Positions 1 to 20,269 of a DNA stretch of 64,000 bases are shown here, piece after piece. How positions within the stretch are numbered: position 1 is the stretch's first letter; every line of letters begins with the position of its first letter. The notes under the pieces were generated by a model. The model had not been told where the DNA came from and did not search any database. It saw only the letters and a list, made by a program, of their open reading frames with translations. The stretch is taken from NCBI RefSeq assembly GCF_040054535.1, contig NC_090782.1, positions 19,499,001 through 19,563,000 of the forward strand. Direction: 5' to 3'. A program made the translations under genes and the position numbers. The DNA comes from Antennarius striatus. Taxonomy: Eukaryota; Chordata; Actinopteri; Lophiiformes; Antennariidae.

Positions 1-1673
1 ATAGTGTTTGTGCTTTGCACAATGAATCCTCAGAAGTCATCCAGTACTGATTCAGTGGGTCCCAGCAGTTCCTTTGTTTCAGAGCATTTTCTGTACTGTA
101 CTCCATTTCTTGCCTGTTCAAACTTGGATTCCAGCAGATGCCACCTTTGGACCCCTGGAGCTTCTTTGTAGGTTTGAACCTTCAGGTGAGCCAGTCATCA
201 AGCTCTCTGCTTCTTTTCTGGATGAAGTAAATATTTGAGGGACTGGAGTCTAAATTCAATGCAAGGCATTTTGGCAGGTTGCTAACTGTCCCTTTTTAGT
301 GCAAAGACTCTGAATATGATCTGTACCCAGGTGGTGAGTTTCTCCAGGCCTTGGAGAACACTCTTGTTACCTGGTGCATACAGATATTGTCCTTACAGTT
401 GAGTATTTTGTAAAAGTTCATATTTAGGGTTGTCACAAGCCAGTTTTGCTCAAAATACTCCTGCATTGTACCTCCGCGGACTTGAGAGCCGTGTTTATGG
501 GAACAACAAAAAGGATGACTGAAATGGAACAACCCATTACCTGTTTTTAAGCCAGTGCCTGACCTAAGTTCTCAACCTAGTAGTGATTCAGCCTGAAGTT
601 ACCAGTAGTCCAGAATGAAATGTTTGATTTTTGATGAGAGCATGATATCAAGGTGGTCTCCATAGTCGGGCCTCCTTTGTCCTCTCAGCCCTCCCTGGTG
701 AGTTCTGTCACCACTGCATTATTATCCAAACAGCTGAGAACTCTAGGAATCCCACCCTTCTAGACGGAAGAGTCATTGTCATTCTTCTTCAAAAACAACT
801 CCATTACACCGTCTTTCAGTACACTGAAAATATTATATTTTGCCTTTCATCAAAAATCACGGCTTAAAAAATACTTTAGAATTTTGGGAAGCTACCAGAA
901 CTCAACCCAGCAAATGGAAAAACATACATTTATAATATCTAATCTGATTTCTCATATAGAAATATATTGGAATATATTTGGAATACCCTACTTAGTTTGC
1001 TGCTACTGCAACCCGACACAGAGAATATAAAACAAAGATTGATGGATTGAGGCAAAGGTAGAAAGAGCTTTACAGATACATCGCTTCATACTTACTGTAT
1101 ATTATTCATTCAAGAAATCCTGAAAAATGTTTATGAACCATTTTGACAACTATTTTGAAAACAGTAATATGGGAATATTTCAGGTTTTAACTCATCCTCT
1201 GATTTGACTTTTGTAAATACTTATGAATGTAATTTAACAACACGCTTCAAACAAGTTGACACAGGAGCAAAAAAAAACACACAAAAAAAACAGGGAACAT
1301 TGTAAAATAGTACAAAAACATCTGACTGGAACATTTCACAGCTAAAAAGTAAAGTAAATAAATGAAGTCAGGATGGGAATAACTTTTCTTTTTAGTTGCA
1401 ATCTTCTTTAATGCCCTTAAACAATCTGTCAGGCTTTTGATGATGTAGCTTCATTTTTACAGCAAATACCACCAGATATTTGCAAAACATTGAAAAATTG
1501 AGAGAATAAATAGTAAAGATGAAACACTGGCTCTTGCTGTGGAAGTGCACACTGATTTGACGAATCTGAGGCTTGGAAAGTTGGTGTGGTTTTACTGCTT
1601 TGTGTCTTTGGATTAGTGTTTTTTTACTGGTTTGGTCTGTTTTTTTCTCTGGACCTCCTTCTGCTCCTCTCAG
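1..1673. other. upstream flank of tmem79, no recognisable gene
   Basis: AT-rich sequence with no open frame longer than about 85 codons and no coding exon that I recognise on either strand. The short frames here have no splice-site context and no family resemblance. Non-coding 5' exons and the promoter of tmem79 may lie here or further left, because the first coding exon of that gene is preceded by a splice acceptor at 1672-1673 rather than by a promoter. Confidence 0.5.
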
Positions 1674-1684
1674 GCTGTGTGACT

Positions 1685-4600
1685 ATGAGCACCTCGGGGC
1701 TTCAGGCCACTAACAGGCAGAATGTGAAAGAGCTGGACAGCATGAAGGAGTCCATTAGCGACATCATCAACCAGCTCCAGGACATCGATCCGACGAGGCT
1801 CTCCTTCTCCCCTTTCCTGGACCTGGACACTCAAATCTCTTTGGCGCCAGTTTCAGACAGTCCCGAGTCGTCAATGGAGGAGTTACATTCGTCCTCCCAC
1901 TCCCACTCTGGCTCTCAGCGCTCCCTTGAACCACCACCAGCAACCAATCAGCAAAGGAGTAAGTAACCGCCACAAATTAAATGTCTGATCAACCAAGTCA
2001 GCAAAGCTTAAGTTGATTTTGATTTCAGACATGATCCTGAATAAAAAGCCTAGTGTTGATTGTCTTTTCACTTTGGAAAATTATGCTAAATGTTTAAAGC
2101 TGCTTTAAATGACCTCAACTTTCTTGTCAAGTATTAATGTGTTTGCATTTAAGCTAATAACCCAAGCTGTTGGGTTGGTGAGGGCATGTCATAACAGGTT
2201 GAAATAAGTATATTGTGATTCAACAGGTACTTCGATTTAAGCTTTAATTGATTAATTTTTCTCCAATTCTTATAGATGTGCTTTTATAGAGTTGGATTAG
2301 TTTTGTGGAGATATTGTGTCTCTTCCTTTAAAAACTGTCAAATCTCAGGGTTATTCATAAAAATAAGTAAATTTTTCCTAAACTTAGATAAACAACCAGG
2401 TTTGTTTTAATACGACAAAAAGTTTCCTCAAATTCAGCCCTACATGAATGATGGGATTTTGATAGTGTATTAAAGAGCCTTTAAGTTTAGTACTGTTGAT
2501 TTTTCCAGCTTCTGACTGTGTGTAAAAGTAAAGTTCTTCTCTGATAAACATTTCATCTATGCAAAAGTAATTCTGATGTCTCCTAAGCTCCATATCGTCT
2601 GGGCACTTAAACATGCATTACACATCATTATCTAGCAAATAAAGCCTTTTTAAGTTTTAAATCAAACAATGAGGGATGTGTTTACTGTGAGTCTTAATGG
2701 TTGCATGTGCTTCAACCCAAACGATGCTGCCTGCAGCAATGAGGAAACGCCTTTGTTGGTAGAGGAAACAAATTTAGATGACTGCAATTATTCTGTGAAA
2801 TTATAAATTTACTAGGCCTCTATATAAACAGCACCTGTTAGAAAGTAGATAATTCACTCTTATCAAAAAGTAAATATCAAATGTTAATAGCTTAACAAGA
2901 TGCTTAACTACCAAAACCCTCTCAGTCACTGTCAGCTGTTATTTAGCCAAAACTTGTTCCATAGGTCTTCTTTGACTTCTGATCATGTATGTTACATATT
3001 CTAATGCATACATTCACATCTATATTATGTGTTTAATTCAGTTATCATAAACTAGTTGCCACAGAAACCTCTGGTCGTGCTAGAAGGTTTCTGTGAATGA
3101 TGTAACAGCTTGAACTTGAATGCTTAAAGGTTGAAGTATGATGCCGGTTGGGGACAGACAGCAATATTTGGTGTGCTGGCCTCCTAAATGGGTAATCCAG
3201 TCATGTGCCTACCTCAGAAAACTGTTACACTAGTCCAGGTAAAAGAGAGGCCTGACAAGCAGAGAGCAGATTGCTTCTAGTGGTTTGGGATTCTGTATTA
3301 AAATACACTCTGGTTTGAACAGGCTCTGCTCCCTGCCACCAGCAGTCCGGGGACAATCCCTTAGAGGAGCCACGGGGAGATCAGACAGGAGAAAGGGAGC
3401 TGGATCAAACTCTTTCCAGTCCGATCATTACAGTGCACGGTTTGGATGCCGCTGCGGAAAACTGCATCGGCCGTCCAACCCCAGCCTCGCAGGGAGACAT
3501 TCCCAATGGCACAGACACACTGCGATGGAGTCCAGGATCCACAAATCTGGACAGCACAATGGATGAGGGTCGTCCTCTGATAGGTCCACCGCCGGAGAGT
3601 GTGGAGCTGACTGTGTGGAGCTCAGAGGGACGAGGAGAGACTTGCGAGGCCACAGAGCAGGCTTCTGATCAGGGACGATGCTGCTGCCAGTGTAAATGCT
3701 GCCAGAACGGCCGGGTTCATGCTTTCTTCGCAGTCATGATCTCCCTACTGTGCGCAGCCGGGATCTTATATGCACTCTATTTCTATGTCCCCATTAAACC
3801 CCCTGACTACTCTGACACAACCAGCCGTATCGTCTTTACCCTCTGCTGCTGTGTGGTGGCAACTGTCCCCATCCTGCTCGGTACGCTTCAGACACCTGCA
3901 CACTAACATGCAAAAACAGCCACAAATGAAAGCTCAAGACTAAGAGAGGATTTGGTTTGTCTGTCCGCCTCGTCTTGGAATGTTTCAAAGTCTGCCGTCC
4001 CCTTTAATTTCATGCGCTTTCATCCTCAGTGCAGTAGACGTCTCCCCAGGCCTCAAGAGAGAAGCATAATTTCCTTCTCTTGCTCATGATTTTAAATGGA
4101 AACTACAATAAGAGATTGAATGCATCTCTTGTCTCCAAAGCTGTAGTTAAATTATCTCCGAGTACTAAATCAGTTTCCAAAACCGGGTGACCTGAACTAG
4201 ATTGTAGGTGGTGACAACATCCAAACCAAATCCTGTCTAGACCATTCTCCTCACCCATTTTCAAGCCAATGTTAATATGTGCTAGAGGCCATTCTAGTGG
4301 CAGGTGATGTCTTCACGTTAACATATTATACTAACAATGCACACTGTTAGACATCATCAGTTAGAGTGAAGAATTGCTTTTTTGTGGAAAGATGGCTAAG
4401 ATTCAGGATGCTTACTGACTTATTGTTCTTATCCCTTGCAGCGATGCTCATGGATGCAGCGTGGCAGTTCTGCACAGGCTCCCTCCATCTGCAGGAGGTG
4501 TCTTCCAGAGGACAGGCAGTTCAGAAGCTGTTTGTCTCGGCATCCTTGGAGCAATTACTCCTCTATGTCCTCAACCTTGTCGTTATGGCTGCTTTACTGC

Positions 4601-6286
4601 CTCAAGAACAGCTGAAGTTGGTGCCCATACTGGTTGCCATGTTCGTCTTAGGAAGGTGAGCCTCAAATGTTTGTCAGAATTGGATCATAAAAACATCAAC
4701 CAGATGCAAAACTGGTATTTTCCGTAAGGGTTTTATTATTTGGGTTTGAAGAAAAAGCTCATTTATAACCATTAATAATCCATTCAGGAAAAGCATGATG
4801 ATTTAGTATGAAAGATAGAGAGAGAGATGCTTGTAAGTCATTCACAAGCAAATGCAGGGTGAAGTTCACCTCTTTGTGAACTATGAATTACATTATGACA
4901 TGTACGTACTTGGGAGTGTATTGCAACAAAATGATTGTGCTGTTTTCATTAAAAGTTTTATGAATATTTATAATGGGGTTCTCAGACATAGTTTTGCTCC
5001 GAGGTAAATTCTAAATTCAATATTATAACATGCTCACAGTTTCAACACTGTTTAGCAGGTGATCTGCTGCAGGCAATAAATGAACTTCCAAAGTCCTATA
5101 GGTTTATCCTCTGGGGACCATGAAAGCCAAAGCAGATCCAGATTTACCATTATGGAAATTCATATTTTGTTCATTACAAATAGACTACTGATGATAAATA
5201 CATGAATCTTAATGCTTGGATTAGATTTCTGTAGTCAGGGAATTTGGTGGTTTTACATAATTTCACACGAGGTAGTGACATCATCATGATGACATCACTG
5301 TAGTGTCTGTCAGTTTTGTGCTTTGTGCAAGTGGGATGACAACCTCCACAAAGGGACATTTCTATTTAAATAACTTCAGATGGACCTTTTAATGCCAAGG
5401 TTGTAAATATATGCTGGAATGTTTCTTGGCTGCGACCATTCAATAGATAAACAGCAAAGACTCCAGCAAGTTACTGCTCTCACATTTCTACTCCTTTACA
5501 TTCATAGCAGATGAAGTTACAGGTTATGTTTCCAATTTTATATAAAAAAGAACACAATGAGCATTTATGTTACCGTAAACTGTAAAGATTAAATTAATCC
5601 TTCCCAGCTTTGTTTTGACCTTTTGGTCTCCTAGTAAAGCTTTGTGTACTTCAGATGTTTGAGAGAACTTGGTTATTTCATCTCAGGAAGAATTTTTCCT
5701 CCAAGCTTTAAGAGTGCCAAAAATGCAACACCCCCCCCAAAAAAGGAACAAAACAGAAAGAAGGCCAATTAATCAATATAGAGTAGTATGAAATTTTATG
5801 TTTTTACTGATATCACAACCCTGACTGTTGATATTGCTGATTTTTGCAACTTAAATATGAGTTTGACTCATTTTAAATTGAAAAAGACCACCTTTACATT
5901 GTTGTGTTGACATTTTAACTAGGAAGAAAAGCATGTTTCCTCCTGTCTTGTGTTAACTTTATTAATCACCATCAGGGAAATGCTAATTGAAGTTTGATCT
6001 TGATCTAATTTTCTGTTTGTGTGTATTTTTTCCAACGCTCTGCAGGCTTGTTTACTGGGTCAGCCTAAACACTTGCAGTTCCTGGCGAGGCTTCGGCTCT
6101 GGCCTGACTGTCTTTCCCCTTCTCGCCATGGTGGCTCTCAATCTGTTCCTCATCTACACCCTGAATCTCAAAGAGCCACTTTTTGGTTCCCAGGATGTCC
6201 TCTATAATCAGGTCACCCCATCTTCCTGGTCAGATGAGACATCACAGAGCCCAAGCGGCACACCAGACATCCTGAACGCTCAGTGA
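1685..6286 (+). CDS. tmem79: Transmembrane protein 79 (mattrin-like), 4 coding exons
   Basis: Coding exons: 1685-1958, 3323-3880, 4442-4655, 6046-6286. Phases agree at every junction and give 428 residues (human about 394). The first coding exon begins at acceptor 1674 with the ATG at 1685, so a 5' untranslated exon lies upstream. The N-terminal half is Ser/Pro-rich and poorly conserved. A cysteine cluster, CCCQCKCC (residues about 211-218), sits just before the first membrane segment. About five hydrophobic segments follow, including MISLLCAAGILYALYFYV, a LLLYVLNLVVMAALL segment and GLTVFPLLAMVALNLFLIY. The run LVYWVSL...RGFGSGLTVFPLLAM in the last exon is the diagnostic match to vertebrate TMEM79. 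The family has a MAPEG-like C-terminal region and in mammals works in epidermal lamellar-granule secretion and Wnt/Frizzled regulation; the fish role is inferred. Whether this is the a or b paralog cannot be told. Assignment is firm; the weak acceptor at 3321-3322 is the least certain junction, although only it fits the phase. Confidence 0.9.
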
Positions 6287-6724
6287 GGAGGCGAGCTGTG
6301 CTTTCTTCTTCCAGAGGAGGAGATCATACCAAAAATGGATCATTCCTGTGGTCTGCCGTTCAGCGCAGGAGTACACGCTGCAACAATAACCTCCAAGTCT
6401 GTGACAGTTTAACTTGTATTTTTGTTCCTCCTGTGCAGGACCTTTTTTTTTTTTTTTTGTGGATTCATGCTTATTATTTGAAATGCAGCTATTTCCCTGC
6501 TAGTGGTGGAGGAAGCCTTTGAACAATTCTGTGGTCTATAAACATTTGTTCTTTTAAGCTATTCCAGTGCTTATATTTAATGTTTTGACCTCTACATACT
6601 TAAAAACTCTGCTACATATGTGGCTGAATTTGGTTTGTCCTTATAAACCACAAGCGAAGCAACTTGAGTTGATGGATTTATTATTATTTCAACTCTTCAA
6701 AGTGTTTGTACATGATGAAGACAG

Positions 6725-6730
6725 AATAAA
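6725..6730 (+). terminator. polyadenylation signal of tmem79
   Basis: AATAAA lies 439 bases after the tmem79 stop codon, followed by a T/G-rich stretch (about 6745-6775) suited to be the downstream element. It gives a 3' UTR of about 460 bases. A (T)14 tract at about 6440-6453 lies inside that UTR. Confidence 0.6.
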
Positions 6731-6750
6731 AGTCATTTGGAAACATGTCT

Positions 6751-8380
6751 TGTTGTCTTCTCTAGTTTTTAGTTCCTTTGCAGCAGTTATGAATGGAGAA
6801 GATGCTTTGCAGCGTGTCTTTTCAGTGCTGGAGCAGTCATTATGTGATCACATGTTTCTCTCTGCATCTCCACCCAGCTGGTATCCTCGCTGTTCCTGAT
6901 CTCGCTCACTGGGTTTGCGGTGGAAACTGAGGTCAGAACAAAAACAGGTTGCTAAAGATAGCCTCTTTGGCCACTTAGTCAACAGTAGATTAAAGAGCTG
7001 TCAAAACTACTCTAATTAAAGGCAATTCATTTGACTCAAGCCATTTATTATATCACAATAAACATTTTCAGACTTGAAGCTCAACGATTCCTCTCCTTTA
7101 CCCATTCAGTGAATGGAAAATATTAAAGTCCTGTACACAGTAAGGCATGCCTGGAGAAAGCCTAAGGCAAAAATGCTGCATATGTGATAAAATGTTTTTA
7201 TCCCACTAGAACTAAATCTGACCTTTCCCTCACATATATTTTTTATTTCATGACATTATTGTTTTAGTAGTGTAAAATAAAGGAATTATTGCCTCTAGGT
7301 CAGAGTTTTCCATCAGCTTTGGAGGTTGAGTTTTTCAGAACCGTTTCTTGATCTTGGTCATTTTGGAAGGGCACAATGGACTGTAGGCCTGCAAAGGATA
7401 ACCTTTTGTAATGAATGGGTGTTTCTGTGTGAAATTCCTGACCTAGGAAATAACCTAGGGTACACTTTTGACTTGAACTGGGAACTTTCAAATGTATTTT
7501 ACAGTCAATAGGAATTTGAACATTTCAGTCCTTCTACAGTGCAAAATATTTTCAGCATACACCAATACCTCTGTTTCAGATTTGTGATCAAATCCTTCTA
7601 AAGGATACATACCATTTCATGAAATGAATGAATAAAAACAACCATTTTCAATTTGATCTGCTATGGGAGATGTACTCTCTGACAAATACAAATGATTGAA
7701 TGAACGTGTTTATTATGACAATGCATGATACAAATGCAGCTCAACCAGTAGAGCCAGTCTGCTGCTCCTGGTTAATTATCTAGGTCAGATCAACTCAAGT
7801 CCCAACCTCTAAGTTTAAAGTAGGAACGCTTTTAGATTGATGTGAGCATAATGTAGATTCTGTGGGTATTTTTATAGACATTAATGCATTTTCTGTGTTC
7901 TTACATCAGTCAGATACATGCTCAAATGTTATGTTTTACACAGACTCCCAAGATGATATAATTAATAAAGCCTGTAAACTAAATTCCATGATATGGAAAG
8001 TCTGTTGTAGTTGTAACTATTGATCATTTCAGCCACTTCCACTGTTGTGCAACCACATATAATGCAATATCATACGATACGAACGTGTCAGTGCCAGTCA
8101 CACCTGCTTGTTTTAATCAGGTGTTATAATGGTTAGACACAGTGGGTTTTAATCAAGATATGCGGCCTTTCTGCGTCAAGTGCTCCAGCTCCCTCCCACC
8201 ATCCCAAAACAGGAAACATATGCGAATTAAAGACTATAAATTAACTACAGTGTGTCTCACTGAAGAATAAACTAAGAGCTCTATTCCTCTCTGGACACCG
8301 GTTACAATTACATGGCAAACTGCCATATGGGGAATAAAGAAAATTGTTCATTGCTGTCACTACAAATTCGGGTGTGAAAA
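6751..8380. other. intergenic interval tmem79-ndufs7
   Basis: About 1.6 kb of AT-rich DNA without a recognisable gene. Short open frames on both strands at 7300-7511 overlap each other and have no family match or splice context. No tandem or inverted repeat stands out. Confidence 0.5.
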
Positions 8381-8387
8381 GAACAGC

Positions 8388-8404
8388 AGCGCCCTCTGCT
8401 GCCC
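8388..8404. promoter_or_regulatory. CTCF-like motif upstream of ndufs7
   Basis: AGCGCCCTCTGCTGCCC resembles the reverse complement of the vertebrate CTCF core consensus. It lies about 50 bases before the ndufs7 start codon and at the edge of the tmem79-ndufs7 gap. A single motif match is weak evidence for binding. Confidence 0.3.
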
Positions 8405-8453
8405 AGAGTCATAAAAATACAGGAAGTACTGTGACATAATCACAGTTTCAAAG

Positions 8454-12974
<4,521 letters not shown>

Positions 12975-13051
12975 ATTTGTTATATTTGCTCGTGTATGCG
13001 TGTGATATGTAAATGTTATTACTGGTTTCATTTGGAGCGCTGCAGAAAATC

Positions 13052-13300
13052 AATAAATTCATTGTTGGAATTTACAGTCAGTCAACCAGACACAGCAATG
13101 GCTTGTTCTTGTTTCTTATCTTCAGTAGTGATACCTGGAGAAAGTATCGAAAAACATGTTGGCTAGTTGCCCAATGTGTGTGATGTTAAAGTTATAATTT
13201 ATCTTTAGTTGCTTCATTTTTCTCATTTACAACATCAAGCTTCCACTTACACAGAATGGGGAGAAAAGTGTGTCAACCTGTGTTATATATTTTGAATAAA
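13052..13300 (+). terminator. polyadenylation signals of ndufs7
   Basis: AATAAA occurs at 13052-13057 and again at 13295-13300, 78 and 321 bases after the stop codon. The second is followed by a T/G-rich stretch. Alternative short and long 3' UTRs are possible. Confidence 0.5.
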
Positions 13301-14540
13301 GTGGACTCACATGAAAACATTTTTTGATTCTCTGTCCTGTTATTATTTAAGTGAGCACTAGTGTCAGGTTTAGCTACAAGATGGCTCCAGCAGCTCTGGG
13401 ATAGTGGTAGGAAGTGAAAAGCATTTTTACTGTGTTAACCTGTGTTGAGTAAGCATGGGTTATTTATTGATCCCCTCTGCTGAAGATAACATACACAATC
13501 TTAGGTCCCCAACTGGGAATTTGGTGCCCTCTGGTTGGACAGGAGTGAGAATCATCCATGTTTACTAGTTTGTAGATTGTTCGTGTTCTACTGGATTCAG
13601 GAGACAAATATATAATAATGGACACGCGGCAGGATCTTGTGAGCGCGACCCTGTAGGCAAACACAAAGTAATCACGTTTAAGTCAGGACAGTATATTTCA
13701 TATTTAATATTATTTACATAAGATATGCTTCTTAATATAGTAATGTGTGTGCATGTGTATATTACTGACAACGTAGAAATATATTTTACTATCTGACCCT
13801 ACAGGTTAACAAGTACAGAGTATCTGCCAACCTGTTTATGTAGATGTTAGTTACAGGTTAGGGTCTGGATCTAAATGTGAACCTACTACTGTATTATATT
13901 TTTTAGTCTGCTGAACACTTTTTCAGTGTTCTGTCTATAAGACATGTGAAAATGTATTTTCCTAAACTCCAGGGGGCATCCATCCTGTTTTTTGCTTCAA
14001 AACTTCAAAGAAATTCACTCGTCACATTTTAGAAGTTGAAACCAGAAAATCATTGGATTTTATTTTGTCAGAGAAGTGACTCAAAGACCTATTTCTGTAA
14101 CCTCCAGCCTTATTGGTTGTCTGTTTTTGCCTATTCGAAGTGTTGACTTAATATCTGAATCATATGCTGCAAATTCAGATCTGACGTTTGTCATGTGACA
14201 CAGCTTTGCCGGAAACTGTTCTGATAGTGCATCACCCGTCCGTTCATGTCAGGTGGTGACCTTTCCCTGTGGGTTCAGATGTCACACTGGTGTCAAAGTT
14301 CACACTTTAAAACAGAGTGTGTTACCCTGTCCATCTCTGGGGGACTGCACAACTCAAGTAATAAAAGCTTTAAACAACTACTGAAGTCATGTCACACCTG
14401 ATTGATAGCCACAAAAATGTCTGTGGACATTCCACACATGATTTTCCATTTAAGGTCATGTTTACTGTGTTTCGTAAAAAAAAACCTTCATAGTGAGTTT
14501 AGAAATAATACACTTCTGACACAAATGATGTCATGCTAAA
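13301..14540. other. intergenic interval between the ndufs7 and gamt 3' ends
   Basis: About 1.2 kb between converging genes. It contains the gamt-like fragment at 13625-13683 (separate entry) and otherwise no gene or clear repeat. Confidence 0.5.
13625..13683 (-). pseudogene. duplicated fragment of gamt exon 5 / intron 4
   Basis: The stretch 13636-13683 aligns base for base with 15932-15979 in the same orientation, about 42 of 48 positions identical by eye. In gamt that segment spans the start of exon 5 and the end of intron 4, with the acceptor between. Weaker similarity may continue to 13625. The copy is too short to code and no other gamt exon is evident nearby. It looks like the remnant of a local duplication rather than a processed copy, since intron sequence is included. 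Confidence 0.65.
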
Positions 14541-14545
14541 TTGCA

Positions 14546-14551
14546 TTTATT
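14546..14551 (-). terminator. polyadenylation signal of gamt
   Basis: AATAAA on the minus strand (TTTATT on plus), about 440 bases after the gamt stop codon. It is the first canonical hexamer downstream of the stop that I noticed. Confidence 0.45.
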
Positions 14552-14992
14552 TGGTATATAACATTTTCACAGAAGCAACCTGAGTGTAGTGTTTCACAGA
14601 AGAAAGAAGTCTGAATCTTCGACTATACATCCTCAACGTTTACATTTAATTAGGTGTTTAAACATGCAGTCATGCATTTAAAAATGCATAATTGTTAAGA
14701 CAGGCTAAGATTAGAGGTGTATTGAGATGTTTTTGGTTGATATTAGACTGACTGCCCATTCCTCTAGGAGAGAGCAGCTACTTGTCAATAAGGAGCACCA
14801 TAATTTAGTCGTTTGTTTAAAAAAAACCTAAGTAGAAACAATATGACAAGAATAAAATGAATTCAGGCACCTTGTGAGTGGAGTTTGGATAGACATAAAC
14901 ATCTTAAAATACAATAGTTGATGTAATAAACAGACTCATGAGGTCAGGAGGGTCATTTAAGGAGGCAGGAGTAAAGCAAAAGCCCTTGGACT

Positions 14993-18096
<3,104 letters not shown>

Positions 18097-18436
18097 GCTG
18101 TTCTGATGCCGTGGAGTTGAGCTGAGGACTGTTCGGACTGTGTCTCAACTCAGAAGAGAGGGAAAGGTGAGGAGATGCGGTTTATATCGGGCTGAGAGTT
18201 GCTGACTGGAGGGTAACGTCAGGTCAACGTCGCTTCACATGGAACCGTGGTGTCAAAGGTCCTCCGGTGAGAGGAGGTGTCACTCAAGGAGAAAAACATG
18301 GATCACTTTTTTTTTTTGGGAGGTTTCCTTTCTGTGATTTGACACTGTAGAATATGGATAGGGTTCAATTAGGAATGCGGACACTAAGGACAGATTCCGG
18401 CCAGAGAATCCTTTTATCAGCTTTATTCTGAGCAAC

Positions 18437-18552
<116 letters not shown>

Positions 18553-19098
18553 AGTGCTTGCTTCAGTCTTTCAGACAGAAAGAGTAAAAGAGATAATACA
18601 ATGAGCATAACAGTCATATAAAACTAACAGTAACATCTGTAATAAAGATGTAAAACAATGCACAGTTACATACAAATACAAAGAGATACATATGTAACTG
18701 TAGCAATGAATTTACTCAGTGTCCATAAAACGCACACAAAACTAAGAACGAGAGTTCTCCGTGTCTGCTTTCATCATCTCTGAGCATGAACACATTAGTG
18801 ATGGGGCGTTCAAGCGCATCTCGTAAATACTAGCGCTGAGCGAATAGGCTTTCAGACAGACACTTTAAAGAGCATGTTGATATTTTTTGACAATATAATA
18901 CCATATGAAACTGTTAAGTGTCTGCGACAAACTGGTTAATTCTCATTAATTATAAACACTGTCTGTCTGCTGAAAGAGGTTAATATGATCATTATATTCT
19001 TGTGGAGAACACTGGCAAGATCAACTTCTTGTTTGACTATCTATGATGTTAACAAACCTCGTTGTTCCTAGGAGGAATGTAAACATGGTTATGCTCAA

Positions 19099-19850
19099 GG
19101 GCAGTGGTTCTTAACCTCGTTGGAGGTACCGAACTCTGCCGGTTTCATATGCTCACTCACCGAAGCCTTCTTTAGTAAAAAATAAATAAATAAAATAAAA
19201 TAATTTATACATATGTATTTTTTAAAAAATCCCTCTCACCCTTGTGGGGTGGTATCTGTCATCCTCAAGCTCGGGTCCTCTACCAGAGGCCTGGGAGTCT
19301 GAGGGTTCTGCGCAGTATCTTAGCTGTTCCTAGGACTGCGCTCTTCTGGACTGAGGCTTTAGATGTTGTTCCAGGAATCTGCTGGAGCCAGATCTACTGT
19401 GGTAGATATTGGCCTCTATTGCTCTTGTACTTAGGGCCTGTTCTTGTGCTGCCATGATCAGTGCCTCTGTGCTGTCTGTCAGTCCAGCTTTATTCAGTCA
19501 TTGGTAGGTCTTCTTGATATCAGCCACTTCCTCCATCTGATGGTGGTACATGCCGTGTAGGGGCTTGTCCCTCCATGTTGTCTCCTCCTCCTCCTCTTCC
19601 TCCTCAGGTTTCTGCTGTCTAAGGCATTCACTGAGCAGTTCATCTGTTGGGGCCATCTTCCTGATGTACTCTTGGATTTTTGATGTCTCATCCTGGACAG
19701 TGGCCCTGATGCTTTCTAGACCTCTTCGGCAAAAACATCCGACACATCGTGTCGGGTGTTTTTCTTGACCTCTGTCTCCGCTGAACCCCAGAGACCGACT
19801 CATCGAACCCAGAGGGTTCAATCGAACCCAGGTTAAGTACCACTGCTGTC
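19099..19850. mobile_element. hAT-like element with imperfect terminal inverted repeats
   Basis: The left end begins GCAGTGGTTCTTAACCTCG and the reverse complement of the right end begins GCAGTGGTACTTAACCTGG. This matches the CAGTGGTTCTCAACCT-type ends that I know from hAT (Charlie-like) elements. The right arm contains GAACCCCAGAGACCGACTC, also typical of these fish elements. I cannot see an intact 8-bp target duplication. Most of the interior is replaced by a LINE 3' fragment (19232-19790), so the two halves are probably one element split by a later insertion. Confidence 0.6.
19232..19790 (-). pseudogene. degenerate 3' end of a non-LTR retrotransposon (LINE)
   Basis: On the minus strand the translation reads KPLHGMYHHQMEEVADIKK, TYQ, stop, LNKAGLTDSTEALIMAAQEQ and ALSTRAIEANIYHSR. 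After a deletion and frameshift it resumes SVQKSAVLGTAKILRRTLRL, PGLW, stop. I recall this C-terminal polyprotein sequence from abundant fish LINEs; the clade is not decided. The Trp expected after TYQ is a TGA stop and the middle of the endonuclease-side domain is missing, so it is dead and 5'-truncated. A Glu-rich run (GAG repeat) sits near 19590-19610. The 3' UTR follows to about 19232. Confidence 0.75.
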
Positions 19851-20100
19851 GGGTAAAAGACTAATATCTGGAAGTGGGTAAGGGTATGAACGTCTGTCAA
19901 AATCAATGTATAAACTGGTTGAAAACTTTTAATGTCTGAGTTTGTTGACAACATATTGTAATGAGAGATGTGTGTTGATTCTGGGGGACGGGAATTTTAC
20001 AAGCCTATTGGCTTCTACCTGTCAGCCCTTTTTTTTGGATGTTTTTGTTGATGTTGTAAATGTGATGAAGTTGTGAAGTCTGTTATATTAACATGTCCGA

Positions 20101-20105
20101 AAAAA

Positions 20106-20148
<43 letters not shown>

Positions 20149-20150
20149 AA
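20101..20150. repeat. (AAAT)n tract with preceding LINE-like tail
   Basis: About eleven AAAT units follow the segment ATTAACATGTCCGAAAAAAT. A unique sequence that ends in a short A-rich tandem repeat is typical of LINE 3' ends in fish. Confidence 0.7.
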
Positions 20151-20269
20151 AAATTTGTTTAAGGTAGGCTTAAATTTAGTTCTTCCCACTGATTTGAACA
20201 TTTTTGCTTTCTGTGTGCTTGTCAAACAGAAAAGGAGCAATAATTTTGAGCAATACAGACAGCGTGCCC

